A stretch of 64,000 nucleotides of DNA from Hymenobacter negativus. GTDB taxonomy: Bacteria; Bacteroidota; Bacteroidia; Cytophagales; Hymenobacteraceae. Position numbers and translations under genes: made by a program. A model generated the notes under the pieces. That model did no database searches. It had not been told where the DNA came from and saw only the letters and a program-made list of their open reading frames with translations. The stretch covers positions 89,812 to 153,811 of the forward strand of contig NZ_JAGETZ010000017.1 of assembly GCF_017571495.1 (NCBI RefSeq), written 5' to 3'. This document shows, in pieces, positions 18,564-29,083 of the stretch. The stretch's first letter is position 1, and each line of letters opens with the position of its first letter.

Positions 18564-21500
18564 ATGAAACACTTTTACCCGATTGCCCACCAAGGCACCA
18601 CCAGTCGTGCTGGCTCATACATGGCGGCCCGCGTGGGCGGGCCCGTATCCTTTATATTTCAGTTGCTGCTGGTGTTGCTGCTGGCCGCCGGTGCGGCCCA
18701 CGCTACCAACCCCGTGCTCACCATTCAGGGCACAGGCAATGGCGGTGGCGACGTGACAGCCTTTGTCGACCAGGTGCAGATTGTGCAGGTATCGAATAGC
18801 GCCGTGATTGGCAGCGCCATAGCCAACGCCGGCTTTGAAGCACCTACCGTGGGCGCCGGCAACTATCAGTATAACCCAACTGGCGGAACCTGGGTGTTCA
18901 ACGGGGAGTCGGGCCTCAGCCAAGCAGGCGGTGGTTTTAGCCCCCCTACGCCCCTCGAAGGGTTTCAGGTGGCCTTTATGCAGCGCACGTCAACTATTCA
19001 GCAGACTTTGGTGCTGGGCACCGGCACCTACCAGGTGAAGTTTTTAACCACCCAGCGCACCAACTGCTGCGGTGCCCCTTACAACCAGCAACTCAACGTG
19101 TACATTGACGGTATACTGGTAGGCAGTATTACGCCGCCCAGCAACAACACCTACACGCAGTTTACGTCGGCTTCGTTTACGGTGGACCCGCCGGCTGTAA
19201 CCAGCCTTTCGCCCACGCGTAATAGCAAGGTAGCTGCGGCGAACAGCAACGTGTTAATCGGCTTTTCGCAGAGTATTGACAACACCACGGCTGGTAATAT
19301 CAAGGTGTACTCGGGGCAGGCTGGGGGTAGGAAGTCCGGCAGCTACAGCACCAGCGGTGGCACTGTCACCTTCAACCCAATCACCGACTTCAAAGCAGGC
19401 GAAACGGTATTTACCACCATTCCAACTGCGGTAGCCAGCACTGGCGGAGCCACTACGACCAACAAGCAGGTGTACCAGTTTACGACCGCCGTAAGCGGCA
19501 CGGGACGGGGCAACTTTCTGCCCGGCAGCACCATCGCCGCGGGCGGTGGCGGCTACGAGGTAATCGCGGCTGACTTCAACGGGGACGGCACGCTGGACCT
19601 GGCCGATACCGGCGGCGGCCTGACTATTCGCCTAGGTACGGGCGGCGGTAGCTACGGCGTCGGCACGGCCTACGCCAGCGCCGGCGGGGGCTTCTCGCTC
19701 ACGGCCGGCGACCTCGACAGCGATGGCGACCTCGACCTGGTGGTGCCTACCAGCGGTGGCTCCATCTCGGTAATGCGTAACAACGGCAGCGGCGTCTTCA
19801 CCGCTCTGACGGCGGCGAATAGCAGTGGCAACGACCCACGCAAAGCCGCTCTGGGCGACCTCGACGCCGATGGTGACCTCGACCTAGTAGTGCCCGTTTC
19901 GAGCGGCGGCGGAGCAGTGGGCATATATTTCAACAACGGCAGCGGTAGCTTCACCGCCCCGACCACTTACACGGGCTCGGTTAACTCGACCTACGTGGTG
20001 CTCGGCGATGTAGACAACGACGGCGACCTCGATTATGCCGTGGCCGACTACACCAACTCCGTTGTGGTGGTGCGGCTCAACAATGGCAGCGGCGTTTTCT
20101 CGGGCGGCTCGAGCGCGGCCGTTGGGGCTAACCCCAATGGCTTGGCCTTGGCTGATGTGAACAACGACGGTGCTCTGGATATGGTGACGGCCAACGAGGG
20201 TGTGGCATCGGTATCGGTACGCTTGAACAACAACAATGGCACAGGCAGCTTCGGGGGCAACAGCACCTACACCGTGCCTACTACTGCCTCGGGCTTGGCT
20301 GTGGGCGACGTAGACGCCGATGGCGACCTCGACCTGATGGCCGGCAGCCGCGGTGGCACTGGCTTCTACCTGTTATTGAACAGCGGCAGTGGCACTTTTG
20401 GCGCTGCCAGCAGCATCGCGGCAGCTAATGCCATGTTCTACCTGACCCTGGCCGACCTCGACAATGACGGCGACCTGGACCTGGCCGGAGCCGCCAATAA
20501 TGGCAGTGCGCTATTCGTGCGACTGAACCAGCCTCCCGTTCCTACCATCGCGAGCTTCCTGCCAACGACCGGAGCCGCCGGCACCAGCGTGACGCTGACC
20601 GGTACCAACTTAACGGGCGCGACCGGTCTGAGCGTAAACGGCATTGCCGTGACGCCTACAGTGATAAACAACACCAGCCTAACCTTCGCAGTGCCGGCCG
20701 GGGCCAGCAATACGCAGAGCATTACGGTGACCACTCCCGGCGGCACCAGCGCGGCCAATACAACCTTTACAGTGCTGCTGAACGTGGCCAGCGCCAACCC
20801 GGCCGCCAACACCCGCACGGCGCCCCTGGCCAACTCGGCCACGGCCGTCACCTTTACCGAATCCGTAACGGCCGCTTCGGCAGTCAACCTGAAAGTCTTT
20901 TCGGCCCAGGCCGGCGGCCGCAAAGCTGGCACCGTGACGGTGGCTGGCAGCACAGCCAGCTTCGCGGCTACGGCCAGCACGACGGTTACCTCCTTTAAGC
21001 CCGGCGAAACCGTGAGCGTAAGCGTGCCCGCTACCGTGCTCGGCGCGGGCGGGCTAGTGGCCGCGCCTTTCGTATACCAATTCACCACGGCCACCACGAC
21101 TGGTGCCGGCACCTTCGCTGCTAAAACCGACTACGCCGCCGCTAACAGCTTCGGCGTGGCGCTGGGCGACCTCAATGCCGACGGCCTGCTCGATATGGTG
21201 ACGACGAACTACGGCCCTATTGGCTCGGCCAACGGTACCAACGTGTGGGTGCTGCTGGGGACCGGGGCCGGCAGCTTTGGCTCGGCCACGTCTTACACCT
21301 GCGGCACTGGCCCCGATGCCGTAGCCATCGGCGACGTAAACAACGACGGCAAACTCGACGTGGTGACAGGCAATTATAGCACCAGCAACGTTTCGGTGCT
21401 GCTGGGCTCGGGCACTGGTACATTGGGAGCAGCCGCTAGCTTCACGGCCGGGACCAACGTCTACAACGTAGCCCTGGGCGACGTGAACGGCGACGCCAAC

Positions 21501-24500
21501 CTCGACATTGTGACGGCTAATGGCGGCAGTAGCAACGTATCGGTGCTGCTGGGTAACGGCGCGGGCAGCTTCGGCGTCAGAACTGACTTCACCACCGGCA
21601 CCTTCCCCATCGGCTTGGCCCTGGGCGACGTAAACGGTGATGGCAAGCTCGACATCGCCACTGCCAACAATAGTGGCAATAATGCCTCGGTGCTGCTGGG
21701 TACCGGCACCGGCAGCTTCGGCACTAAAACCGACTACACTACTGGTGTTAACGCCAACTGTGTGGCGCTGGGCGACCTGAACGCCGATGGCAAGCTGGAT
21801 ATGGTGGTGGGCAACAGCAACCCCAATATGGCCTCGGTGCTGTTGGGCTCGGGTACTGGCACCTTTGGGGCCGTTACCAACTTTACCATCGGCAGCAACG
21901 TGCGCAACCTTGCCCTGGGCGATGTAAACGGCGACGGTGTTTTTGACATCGTGACGGCCAACTACGGCGCGTCTTCGGCCTCGGTGCTGCTGGGTACCGG
22001 CACCGGCAGCTTCGGCGCTACAACCGACTACACTACCGGAAGCAACTCCACTGGCGTGGTGCTGGGCGACGTGAACAACGACGGCCGCCTCGATATTGCC
22101 ACTGGCAACAACGGCGGCAACAATGCCTCAGTGCTGCTGGGCATGCCCTTCGCGCCCACCATCAGCAGCTTCGCGCCCAACCCGGCCCTGCAGGGCCAGG
22201 CCGTAACCGTAACCGGCGCCAACCTGACCGGCATCACGGCCCTAACGGTAAACGGCGCCACCATAACCCTGGCCAGCATCGCGAACAATACCGGTACCAG
22301 CGCCACCTTCCGGGTACCGCTGACGGCCGCTACCGGCTTGGGCACCACCAGCCTGACCACCGCCGGCGGCACGGCTAGCAACGCTACCCTGAGCGTGAGC
22401 GCCGCCCTGACGCCGCCCGGCAACGCCCTGGCATTCGACGGTGCGGACGACTTCGTGGCCTTCGGCAGCACCCCGGCGGTGAACAACCTGGGCCCCGGCT
22501 CCTTCACGATGGAGGCCTGGGTGTACTACGACGGCGGCAGCGGGCCCGAGTCGATTATCCGCAAGGACGGCGACTACAACCTGTACCTCAACGGCAACAC
22601 CCTGCACGCCGAAGTGTGGTCCGCCGGCACCGGCAGCAGCACCTGGCAGCGCACCGACGGCACGGCTACTTCGCTGCCCGCCAACCGCTGGGCGCACGTG
22701 GCAGCCGTATGGAACGGCAGCGCCATGCAACTGTATATAAACGGCGTGCCGGAAACCAGTACCTCCACTACCAGCAGCATAGCCGCCTCAGCCAACCTCA
22801 CGCTAGGCAAGTCGCAGGTTTACACCAACCTGCTAAACGGCCGCCTCGACGAGGTACGCATCTACACTACCGCTCTGACCCAGGCCAATATTCAGGCCGA
22901 CATGCGGAGCACGGCGGCCAGTGTGCCGGCCAGCCTGAAATTCTACGTGAACTTCGACCAGGGCACGAGCGGCGGTACCAACACCGGCCAGACCACGCTC
23001 TACGACCAGACCAGCACCGCCTACGCCGGCACGCTCACCAACTTCGCGTTGGCGGGCACTACGACTTCGAACTACCTGGAGAGCTACGCGCTGGTTGTGC
23101 CCACCGCCACAGCGGCCAGCATCATTGTCGGCACCAGCTTCACGGCCAACTGGACGGCTCCGGCCCTCGGCACCGTGGATAACGGCTACCGGGTGGACGT
23201 GTCGACGAGCAGCACCTTTGCCTCGGTTATCAGTGGCTCGCCCTTCACGGTCGCCAGTGGCACTAGCTTGAGCATCACTGGTCTGACTAGCAACACGACC
23301 TATTACTACCGCGTGCGGGCCGACAAAACGTCGGTGACCAGCCAGGGCGGCAACTCTAACGTCATCAGCCTGACAACCCTGCCCGTTCCCACCATTACGG
23401 GCTTGAGCCCTACCAGTGGGGTAGTGGGCACCCCGGTGGTCATCACCGGTACGGGCTTCACCGGGGCTACGGCCTTGGCCTTCAACGGCACGGCGGCTAG
23501 TGGCTTCACGGTGAACTCGGCCACCCAGATTACGGCTACCGTGGCGGCGGGCACCACTACGGGCACCGTTTCGGTAACTACGCCCGGCGGCACGGGCATC
23601 AGCACCGGCACCTTCACGGTGCTGCTGCCGCTGAACGTGACGGCCCTAAGCCCGGCCCGCAACGCCCGCGCGGCGGCCACTGGCACGGCCGTGGCCGTCA
23701 CCTTCGACCAGGCCCCGACGGCGGCTTCGGCCGCCACCATCCGGGTGTTCTCTGGCCAGTACAAGGGCTTGCGCACGGCTACCACGGCCGTGAGCGGCAA
23801 CACGGCCACCCTCACGCCCACCGGCGGCAATTTCCTGGCGGGCGAGTTGGTGAGCGTGACGATTCCGGCCACGGTGCAAAGCAGCGCCGGGGCCCCGACC
23901 AATAAGCAGGTGTACCAATTCACCACGGCTACCAGCGGCGCGGGCCGGGGCACCTTCGCGGGAGGCTCCGACCTGGTGATGGGCTCCCGGCCCTATAGCG
24001 TGGCTACCGGCGACCTCGACGGTGACGGCGACCTGGACTTGGCCGTGGCCAACTATAGCTCCAGTAATATCAGCATCAGTCTGAATACTGGCAATGGTAC
24101 CTTCAATGCCCCAACCACCGTAGCGGGGTCTAATAACCCGTACAGCGTGAAGCTGGGCGACATCGACAGCGACGGCGACCTGGATATGCTGGTAGCCAAC
24201 GTGAACAGTAGCGTGATAAGTGTGCGCCTAAACCAGGGCAACGGCACCTTCGTGAACGGTACCGACCTGACCACCGCGTGCCAGGAAATAGTGTTGGGCG
24301 ACGTGGACGGCGACGGCGACCTCGACCTGCTGGGGGCTACTTTCGGCAAGATTATCGTGCGTTTCAACAACGGCAGCGGCTTGTTTACCACCAATGCCGA
24401 CATCACCTTGGCCAGCACCGCCACCTACGGATTGGCCTTGGGCGACATTGACGGCGACGGTGACCTGGACTTTGTGGCGACCAACGGTGACGTGAACCAA

Positions 24501-27500
24501 GTACGGGTGTTCAGCAACAATGGCGCAGGCACCTTTACCAACAGCGCCACGCTGAACGTGAGCAGCCCTTACAACGATGTTGCTCTGGCCGATACTGACG
24601 GCGACGGCGACCTGGACCTGCTGGTAAACAGCTTTTTTTCGATTGGCGTTTACGTGTATCCCAACAGCGGCCTGAACACCGGCACCTTCCCCACCGGCAC
24701 CTTAGTGAACGTGGGAGCGGGCAGCAGCTATCCCAACAGCTTGGCCGTGGGCGACGTGGATGCCGACGGCGACTTGGACTTTCTGACCGCGAACGCCAAT
24801 ACTAACACGGTGGCCGTACGCCTGAACAACGGCAGCGGAGTCTTTTCAGCCAGTGCTAACCTGACCGTCGCCGGCTCACCATCGTCGCTGCGGCTAGGCG
24901 ACCTTGACAACGACGGCGACCTCGACTTCGTGACCGCCAACTTCACCGTCGGCGTCAATACGGCCAGCGTGCGCCTCAACTTTGCGCCGCCTGCTATCAG
25001 CAGCTTCTCGCCCAACCCGGCGGGCGCGGGCATTCCCGTCACCCTCACGGGCACGGACCTAAGCGGAGCCACCAGCCTGACCATCAACGGAGCAGCGGCT
25101 ACTATCCTATCCAATACGGCTAGCAGCATCACCTTCAAGGTGCCGGCTGGGGCCACGGCCACCGGCAGCAGCAGCGTGACCACGCCCGGCGGCACGGCCA
25201 GCAGCACGACCTTCACCCGGCTGCTGCCTCCCGGCAATGCCCTGGCCTTTGACGGAGTAGATGACGAGGTGCGGACGGCGGCGGCTCCCACCTTCGGCAC
25301 GGGCAGCTTCACGCTCGAAGCCTGGGTGCGCACCAATAGCAGCAGCACCAGCAACTTTGTGGCAATGGGTAGCGCGGGCGGTGGCAACGACTACTGGCTG
25401 GGCATGTCCAACCAGCGGGCGGCCGTTTCTATATCCGGCGGTACGGCCTGCGTGAGCACTTCGCTTATCAACGACAACCGCTGGCACCACTTAGCCGGCG
25501 TTCGCAACGGCACCCAGCTCACCATTTACGTGGATGGCGTGGCCCAAAATACCTTGACCAATACCAATTCGGCTAGTCCCACTGCCTCGCTGGGCATTGG
25601 CTCGTTTGGCAACGGCAGCTACTTCTGGCCCGGCAGCCTCGACGAGGTGCGCCTCTGGAATGTGGCCCGCACCCCGGCCCAGCTCCAAGCGGCTATGACC
25701 ACCCCGCTGGTGGGCAACGAAACCAACCTGACCGGCTACTATTCCTTCGACGAGGGCACGCCCAACGGCCCCAACACTGGCCTGACCATGCTCTACGACC
25801 TGACCAGCACTGCTAGCCACGGCACGCTGCTGACCGCTGCCCTCACCGGCAGCACCTCAAACTGGGTGGAAAGCTACGCGCTAGTGGTGCCCACGGCCAC
25901 GGCCGCCACGGCCACGGCCAGCACCAGCTTCACCGCCAACTGGACGGCTCCGACCACCGGCACGGTAACCAACTACCTAGTCGACGTGTCGACGGCAGCT
26001 GATTTCTCCTCGATGGTCAGCGGCTCGCCCTTTACGGTGGCTGCGCCCACGCTCAGCAAAGCTGTGACGGGCCTGACTGCTGGCACCACGTACTACTACC
26101 GCGTGCGGGCCGACAAAACCAGCGCAACCGGCCAAGGCGGCCCCTCCAACGTCATCACGGTACCGACGTGCGCGGCTCCGGTGGCTGTGACTCGGAACAC
26201 CACCGTGACGCTGGACGTGAACGGCAACGCCACCGTGGCTGCCACCGCCGTGAACAACGGCAGCACGGCCAACTGCGGCCCGGCTACGGCCGGCAGCCTG
26301 AGCGTGTCGCCGAGCACCTTCAGCTGCACCGATGCCGTGCCGGCCACCGTGGCCAGCTCGTTGAGCTTGAACGGCACCAACCAGTACATCACCGTGGCAC
26401 CGGGCAATAGCCTGCCCATTGGCAACAGCTCCTACACGCTCGAAGCATGGATTAAGCCCACCGCCATGGGCAACTATGGCATCATCGGCTGGGGCAACTA
26501 CGGCAACGGTCCGCAAGTGAACGCCCTGCGTCTGTTCAACGACTTCCGCGGCATCGGGCTGGTCAACTACTGGTGGGGGCCGGACATTGTCCAGAATACT
26601 GCCAACCTGAGTGGGGCCTGGCACCACGTGGCAGCCACCTACGATGCCGTGGCCAACACGCGCACGCTCTACCTCGACGGCGTGGCCATCATGACGGACA
26701 ACCCCGGCGTTCACACCGTGCCCAACGCCGACAATGTCACCATCGGCACAACCTGCCCGGGCGTGTGCGGGGGCGAGCCCTTCAACGGTAACCTCGATGA
26801 GGTACGCATCTGGAACGTGGCCCGCACGGCCGCCCAGATTAATGCCGCCAAAAGCATTGGCCTGCCCGGTGGCACAGCCGGCCTGGTGGCTTATTACCGC
26901 TTCAACGAAGGCAGTGGCACCCTAATCAACGACGCCACCGGTACGACCGCCAACGTGGGCACCTTCGTGGGCAGCCCTACTTGGACCACCGACGCAGCGC
27001 CGGTGGTGAATGGCACCCCCGTGACCCTAACCGTGACCGACGCCAGTGGCCTCACCAGCACGGCCCAGGCCCTGGTAGCGGTAGGTGTGCCGCCCACGTC
27101 CACCACTACCTGGGACGGTAGCGCCAGCACCAGCTGGACCGCCTGCCAGAACTGGAGCTACGGCCAGGTGCCCGATGCTGCCACCAGCGCGGTGATTCCG
27201 ACCAGCCAGCCCCGCTATCCCACCGTGGGTACCAACCAAGCCGCCAATGACCTGACCATTAACGCGGGCGGCAGCCTCACGCTGAACGGTGGCAGCACGC
27301 TACAAGTGAACGGCAGCTTTGCTAACAACGGCTCGGCCACCCTAACCGGCACCGTGCAGTTTGTGGGCAGCGCCGCCACCCAAACCCTGGGCGGTAGTAC
27401 CTCCACGCCCTTCACCACGCTGGTGGTGAACAAGGCCAGCGGCACCGTGCAGCTGGGTCAGACCCTCACCATCAATTCGGCCCTGACCCTGACCAGTGGT

Positions 27501-28517
27501 ACCCTGACCACCGGCACCTACCAAGTGAACCTGGGCGGCTCGGCCAGCGTAAGCGAGAGCGACGCTAGCTACGTGCTGGGCAAAGTAGTGGTGAACCGGA
27601 CGCTGACCGCCGGCACAGCCGAGCCCTTCGCCGGGTTGGGCCTGACGCTGACGCCAGCCGCTGGTTCTGCCTCGCCCGGTGCCACGCTGGTGACGCGCAC
27701 CACCGGCACGGCCATTGCTGGAGCGGGCACGAGCCAGAGCATCCTGCGTAATTTCAACATTCAGCCCGCCACCAATGCTGGCCTGAACGTAACGCTGGCC
27801 TTCAGCTATTTCGCTCACGAACTCAATAGCATCCCGGTGGCCAACCTGGCGATGTTCAAGTCGGTAAGCGGGGGCACGCCCTGGATTCCGCAGCGTGGCA
27901 CCACGGTGGCCGGCAACGTCATCACCAAAACCGGCATCACCGACTTCTCCATCTGGACCTTGGGCAACGCGGCCAACCCGCTGCCGGTGGAGCTCACCGA
28001 CTTCACGGCCACGCTGGTGGACAACGCCGCCATACGCCTGGCCTGGGCCACGGCCAGCGAGAAGAACAGCGCCAGTTTTGACGTAGAGCGCAGCCTGGAT
28101 GGCAAAGCTTTCGAGCGCGTGGGCACGGTGCCCGCCGCCGGCACCAGCAGCGCCCCGCATACCTACAGTCTGTTCGACAGCAAGCTGCCCACCGGCGCCG
28201 CCCTGCTCTACTACCGCCTCAGGCAGGTAGACCGGGACGGCACGGCTAACTACTCGCCCGTGCGCTCGGTGGCTCTCGCTCCGTCACTCGGTCATTCCGT
28301 CGCCGTTTTCCCCAACCCGGCCCACGGCGGCTTGGCCACGCTCACGGGTGCGCTGCCCGGCACGGTGGTAGCCGTGTTTGACGCGCTGGGCCGCGAAGTA
28401 GCTAGCGCTCCGGCCGATGCCACGGGCACGGCCACGCTAGTGCTGCCAGCCGGGCTGCCGGCGGGCGTGTACGTGGTGCGCGCCGGCAACAAGGCCGTGC
28501 GCCTCACGGTGGAGTAG
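18564..28517 (+). CDS. Giant T9SS mosaic adhesin (FG-GAP/VCBS, IPT, LamG, FN3)
   Basis: I use ATG 18564 (a TTG directly precedes it), giving 3,317 residues. An extended signal peptide (hydrophobic 30-47) is followed by a carbohydrate-binding-like domain (48-208). Three units then repeat: an SbsA-like Ig domain (~212, 739, 1691), a block of FG-GAP/VCBS repeats with DxDxDGDLD calcium loops (~316-656, 851-1194, 1794-2141) and an IPT/TIG domain. LamG domains lie at ~1286 and ~2224, each followed by FN3. A third LamG (~2597-2810) interrupts a HYR-like module. The end has the PLPVELTDFTA linker and a sorting domain (VFPNPAHGG...DALGREV...VYVVRAG). It is a cell-surface adhesin or polysaccharide-binding protein; the ligand is unknown. 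It has the shared promoter block and a strong terminator. Confidence 0.92.
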   Translation: MKHFYPIAHQGTTSRAGSYMAARVGGPVSFIFQLLLVLLLAAGAAHATNPVLTIQGTGNGGGDVTAFVDQVQIVQVSNSAVIGSAIANAGFEAPTVGAGNYQYNPTGGTWVFNGESGLSQAGGGFSPPTPLEGFQVAFMQRTSTIQQTLVLGTGTYQVKFLTTQRTNCCGAPYNQQLNVYIDGILVGSITPPSNNTYTQFTSASFTVDPPAVTSLSPTRNSKVAAANSNVLIGFSQSIDNTTAGNIKVYSGQAGGRKSGSYSTSGGTVTFNPITDFKAGETVFTTIPTAVASTGGATTTNKQVYQFTTAVSGTGRGNFLPGSTIAAGGGGYEVIAADFNGDGTLDLADTGGGLTIRLGTGGGSYGVGTAYASAGGGFSLTAGDLDSDGDLDLVVPTSGGSISVMRNNGSGVFTALTAANSSGNDPRKAALGDLDADGDLDLVVPVSSGGGAVGIYFNNGSGSFTAPTTYTGSVNSTYVVLGDVDNDGDLDYAVADYTNSVVVVRLNNGSGVFSGGSSAAVGANPNGLALADVNNDGALDMVTANEGVASVSVRLNNNNGTGSFGGNSTYTVPTTASGLAVGDVDADGDLDLMAGSRGGTGFYLLLNSGSGTFGAASSIAAANAMFYLTLADLDNDGDLDLAGAANNGSALFVRLNQPPVPTIASFLPTTGAAGTSVTLTGTNLTGATGLSVNGIAVTPTVINNTSLTFAVPAGASNTQSITVTTPGGTSAANTTFTVLLNVASANPAANTRTAPLANSATAVTFTESVTAASAVNLKVFSAQAGGRKAGTVTVAGSTASFAATASTTVTSFKPGETVSVSVPATVLGAGGLVAAPFVYQFTTATTTGAGTFAAKTDYAAANSFGVALGDLNADGLLDMVTTNYGPIGSANGTNVWVLLGTGAGSFGSATSYTCGTGPDAVAIGDVNNDGKLDVVTGNYSTSNVSVLLGSGTGTLGAAASFTAGTNVYNVALGDVNGDANLDIVTANGGSSNVSVLLGNGAGSFGVRTDFTTGTFPIGLALGDVNGDGKLDIATANNSGNNASVLLGTGTGSFGTKTDYTTGVNANCVALGDLNADGKLDMVVGNSNPNMASVLLGSGTGTFGAVTNFTIGSNVRNLALGDVNGDGVFDIVTANYGASSASVLLGTGTGSFGATTDYTTGSNSTGVVLGDVNNDGRLDIATGNNGGNNASVLLGMPFAPTISSFAPNPALQGQAVTVTGANLTGITALTVNGATITLASIANNTGTSATFRVPLTAATGLGTTSLTTAGGTASNATLSVSAALTPPGNALAFDGADDFVAFGSTPAVNNLGPGSFTMEAWVYYDGGSGPESIIRKDGDYNLYLNGNTLHAEVWSAGTGSSTWQRTDGTATSLPANRWAHVAAVWNGSAMQLYINGVPETSTSTTSSIAASANLTLGKSQVYTNLLNGRLDEVRIYTTALTQANIQADMRSTAASVPASLKFYVNFDQGTSGGTNTGQTTLYDQTSTAYAGTLTNFALAGTTTSNYLESYALVVPTATAASIIVGTSFTANWTAPALGTVDNGYRVDVSTSSTFASVISGSPFTVASGTSLSITGLTSNTTYYYRVRADKTSVTSQGGNSNVISLTTLPVPTITGLSPTSGVVGTPVVITGTGFTGATALAFNGTAASGFTVNSATQITATVAAGTTTGTVSVTTPGGTGISTGTFTVLLPLNVTALSPARNARAAATGTAVAVTFDQAPTAASAATIRVFSGQYKGLRTATTAVSGNTATLTPTGGNFLAGELVSVTIPATVQSSAGAPTNKQVYQFTTATSGAGRGTFAGGSDLVMGSRPYSVATGDLDGDGDLDLAVANYSSSNISISLNTGNGTFNAPTTVAGSNNPYSVKLGDIDSDGDLDMLVANVNSSVISVRLNQGNGTFVNGTDLTTACQEIVLGDVDGDGDLDLLGATFGKIIVRFNNGSGLFTTNADITLASTATYGLALGDIDGDGDLDFVATNGDVNQVRVFSNNGAGTFTNSATLNVSSPYNDVALADTDGDGDLDLLVNSFFSIGVYVYPNSGLNTGTFPTGTLVNVGAGSSYPNSLAVGDVDADGDLDFLTANANTNTVAVRLNNGSGVFSASANLTVAGSPSSLRLGDLDNDGDLDFVTANFTVGVNTASVRLNFAPPAISSFSPNPAGAGIPVTLTGTDLSGATSLTINGAAATILSNTASSITFKVPAGATATGSSSVTTPGGTASSTTFTRLLPPGNALAFDGVDDEVRTAAAPTFGTGSFTLEAWVRTNSSSTSNFVAMGSAGGGNDYWLGMSNQRAAVSISGGTACVSTSLINDNRWHHLAGVRNGTQLTIYVDGVAQNTLTNTNSASPTASLGIGSFGNGSYFWPGSLDEVRLWNVARTPAQLQAAMTTPLVGNETNLTGYYSFDEGTPNGPNTGLTMLYDLTSTASHGTLLTAALTGSTSNWVESYALVVPTATAATATASTSFTANWTAPTTGTVTNYLVDVSTAADFSSMVSGSPFTVAAPTLSKAVTGLTAGTTYYYRVRADKTSATGQGGPSNVITVPTCAAPVAVTRNTTVTLDVNGNATVAATAVNNGSTANCGPATAGSLSVSPSTFSCTDAVPATVASSLSLNGTNQYITVAPGNSLPIGNSSYTLEAWIKPTAMGNYGIIGWGNYGNGPQVNALRLFNDFRGIGLVNYWWGPDIVQNTANLSGAWHHVAATYDAVANTRTLYLDGVAIMTDNPGVHTVPNADNVTIGTTCPGVCGGEPFNGNLDEVRIWNVARTAAQINAAKSIGLPGGTAGLVAYYRFNEGSGTLINDATGTTANVGTFVGSPTWTTDAAPVVNGTPVTLTVTDASGLTSTAQALVAVGVPPTSTTTWDGSASTSWTACQNWSYGQVPDAATSAVIPTSQPRYPTVGTNQAANDLTINAGGSLTLNGGSTLQVNGSFANNGSATLTGTVQFVGSAATQTLGGSTSTPFTTLVVNKASGTVQLGQTLTINSALTLTSGTLTTGTYQVNLGGSASVSESDASYVLGKVVVNRTLTAGTAEPFAGLGLTLTPAAGSASPGATLVTRTTGTAIAGAGTSQSILRNFNIQPATNAGLNVTLAFSYFAHELNSIPVANLAMFKSVSGGTPWIPQRGTTVAGNVITKTGITDFSIWTLGNAANPLPVELTDFTATLVDNAAIRLAWATASEKNSASFDVERSLDGKAFERVGTVPAAGTSSAPHTYSLFDSKLPTGAALLYYRLRQVDRDGTANYSPVRSVALAPSLGHSVAVFPNPAHGGLATLTGALPGTVVAVFDALGREVASAPADATGTATLVLPAGLPAGVYVVRAGNKAVRLTVE

Positions 28518-28539
28518 GCGTAGCCGAGTTATCGGCTGG

Positions 28540-28609
28540 CCCCTACGGCCTCTGCAAAAAGCCCCTGACTGCCGGAGCAGCCAGGGGCTTTTTGCAGAGG
28601 CCGTAGGGG
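28540..28609. terminator. Very long hairpin after the giant adhesin, 28-bp perfect stem
   Basis: The arm at 28540-28567 is exactly complementary to 28582-28609. The inner loop pairs further with one mismatch. Internal A5 and T5 tracts around GCCCCTG would let it terminate from both directions. Confidence 0.85.
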
Positions 28610-28757
28610 TCCGAATTCCCAACTTCCGGCCGGCAGTACAAAAGGATGAGGCAGCGGTTGCGGCCGATGCCGTTGGGCCATTGGCGGGTGCCCGATGCCA
28701 GGCTTTGGCCAAAGCAAGCGCCTAGTGTACTAGCTGGTCCGGCATCTTGCCAAGGTC

Positions 28758-28810
28758 GAAAAACAACATGTTCATGTCATACCGCCGCTTGGGTCAGGGC
28801 CGGACCTTTG
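28758..28810 (+). promoter_or_regulatory. Shared adhesin promoter block, copy 2
   Basis: GAAAAACAACAT at 28758-28769, ACAT-N4-ATGT at 28766-28777 and GACCTTTG at 28803-28810, with the same 45-bp and 31.5-bp spacings. The similarity to the 51300 copy extends upstream into TTGCCAAGGT/ATGCCAAGGT. The gene it should drive (29084) is decayed. Confidence 0.75.
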
Positions 28811-28958
28811 TGCCTCCAGATTTGCGGCAATACTTAGAGTTATTCTCAGGGTATTGTACGGGCTGGCCCGGTCCGACGGGGAGCCGTCCGGCCGGTTGAA
28901 GGGTGAGCTGCTAGCCCGCCGCAGTGGTGTCGCTGCAACGGCACCGCTGCAAAGGCAA

Positions 28959-28987
28959 CCGGTTCGACAGCTCTGCTGTCGGACCGG
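28959..28987. repeat. Palindrome CCGGTTCGACAG...CTGTCGGACCGG
   Basis: 12-bp arms (28959-28970, 28976-28987) with one G-U pair and a 5-nt loop. It lies in the leader of the decayed adhesin. Related to 17524-17548. Confidence 0.6.
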
Positions 28988-29083
28988 AAAGCGGACACCT
29001 TCTGGAAACGGCTCTAAGTATAGCAGCTTGCCTGGTCGGGGAGCCAGACTGTAGTATTCAGCCACCACATTCCCGCGTTTTAC

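Noticed and set aside
28959..28987. tRNA-like TTCGA loop
   Set aside because: No acceptor, D or anticodon stems around it; the sequence is a simple palindrome with relatives elsewhere.
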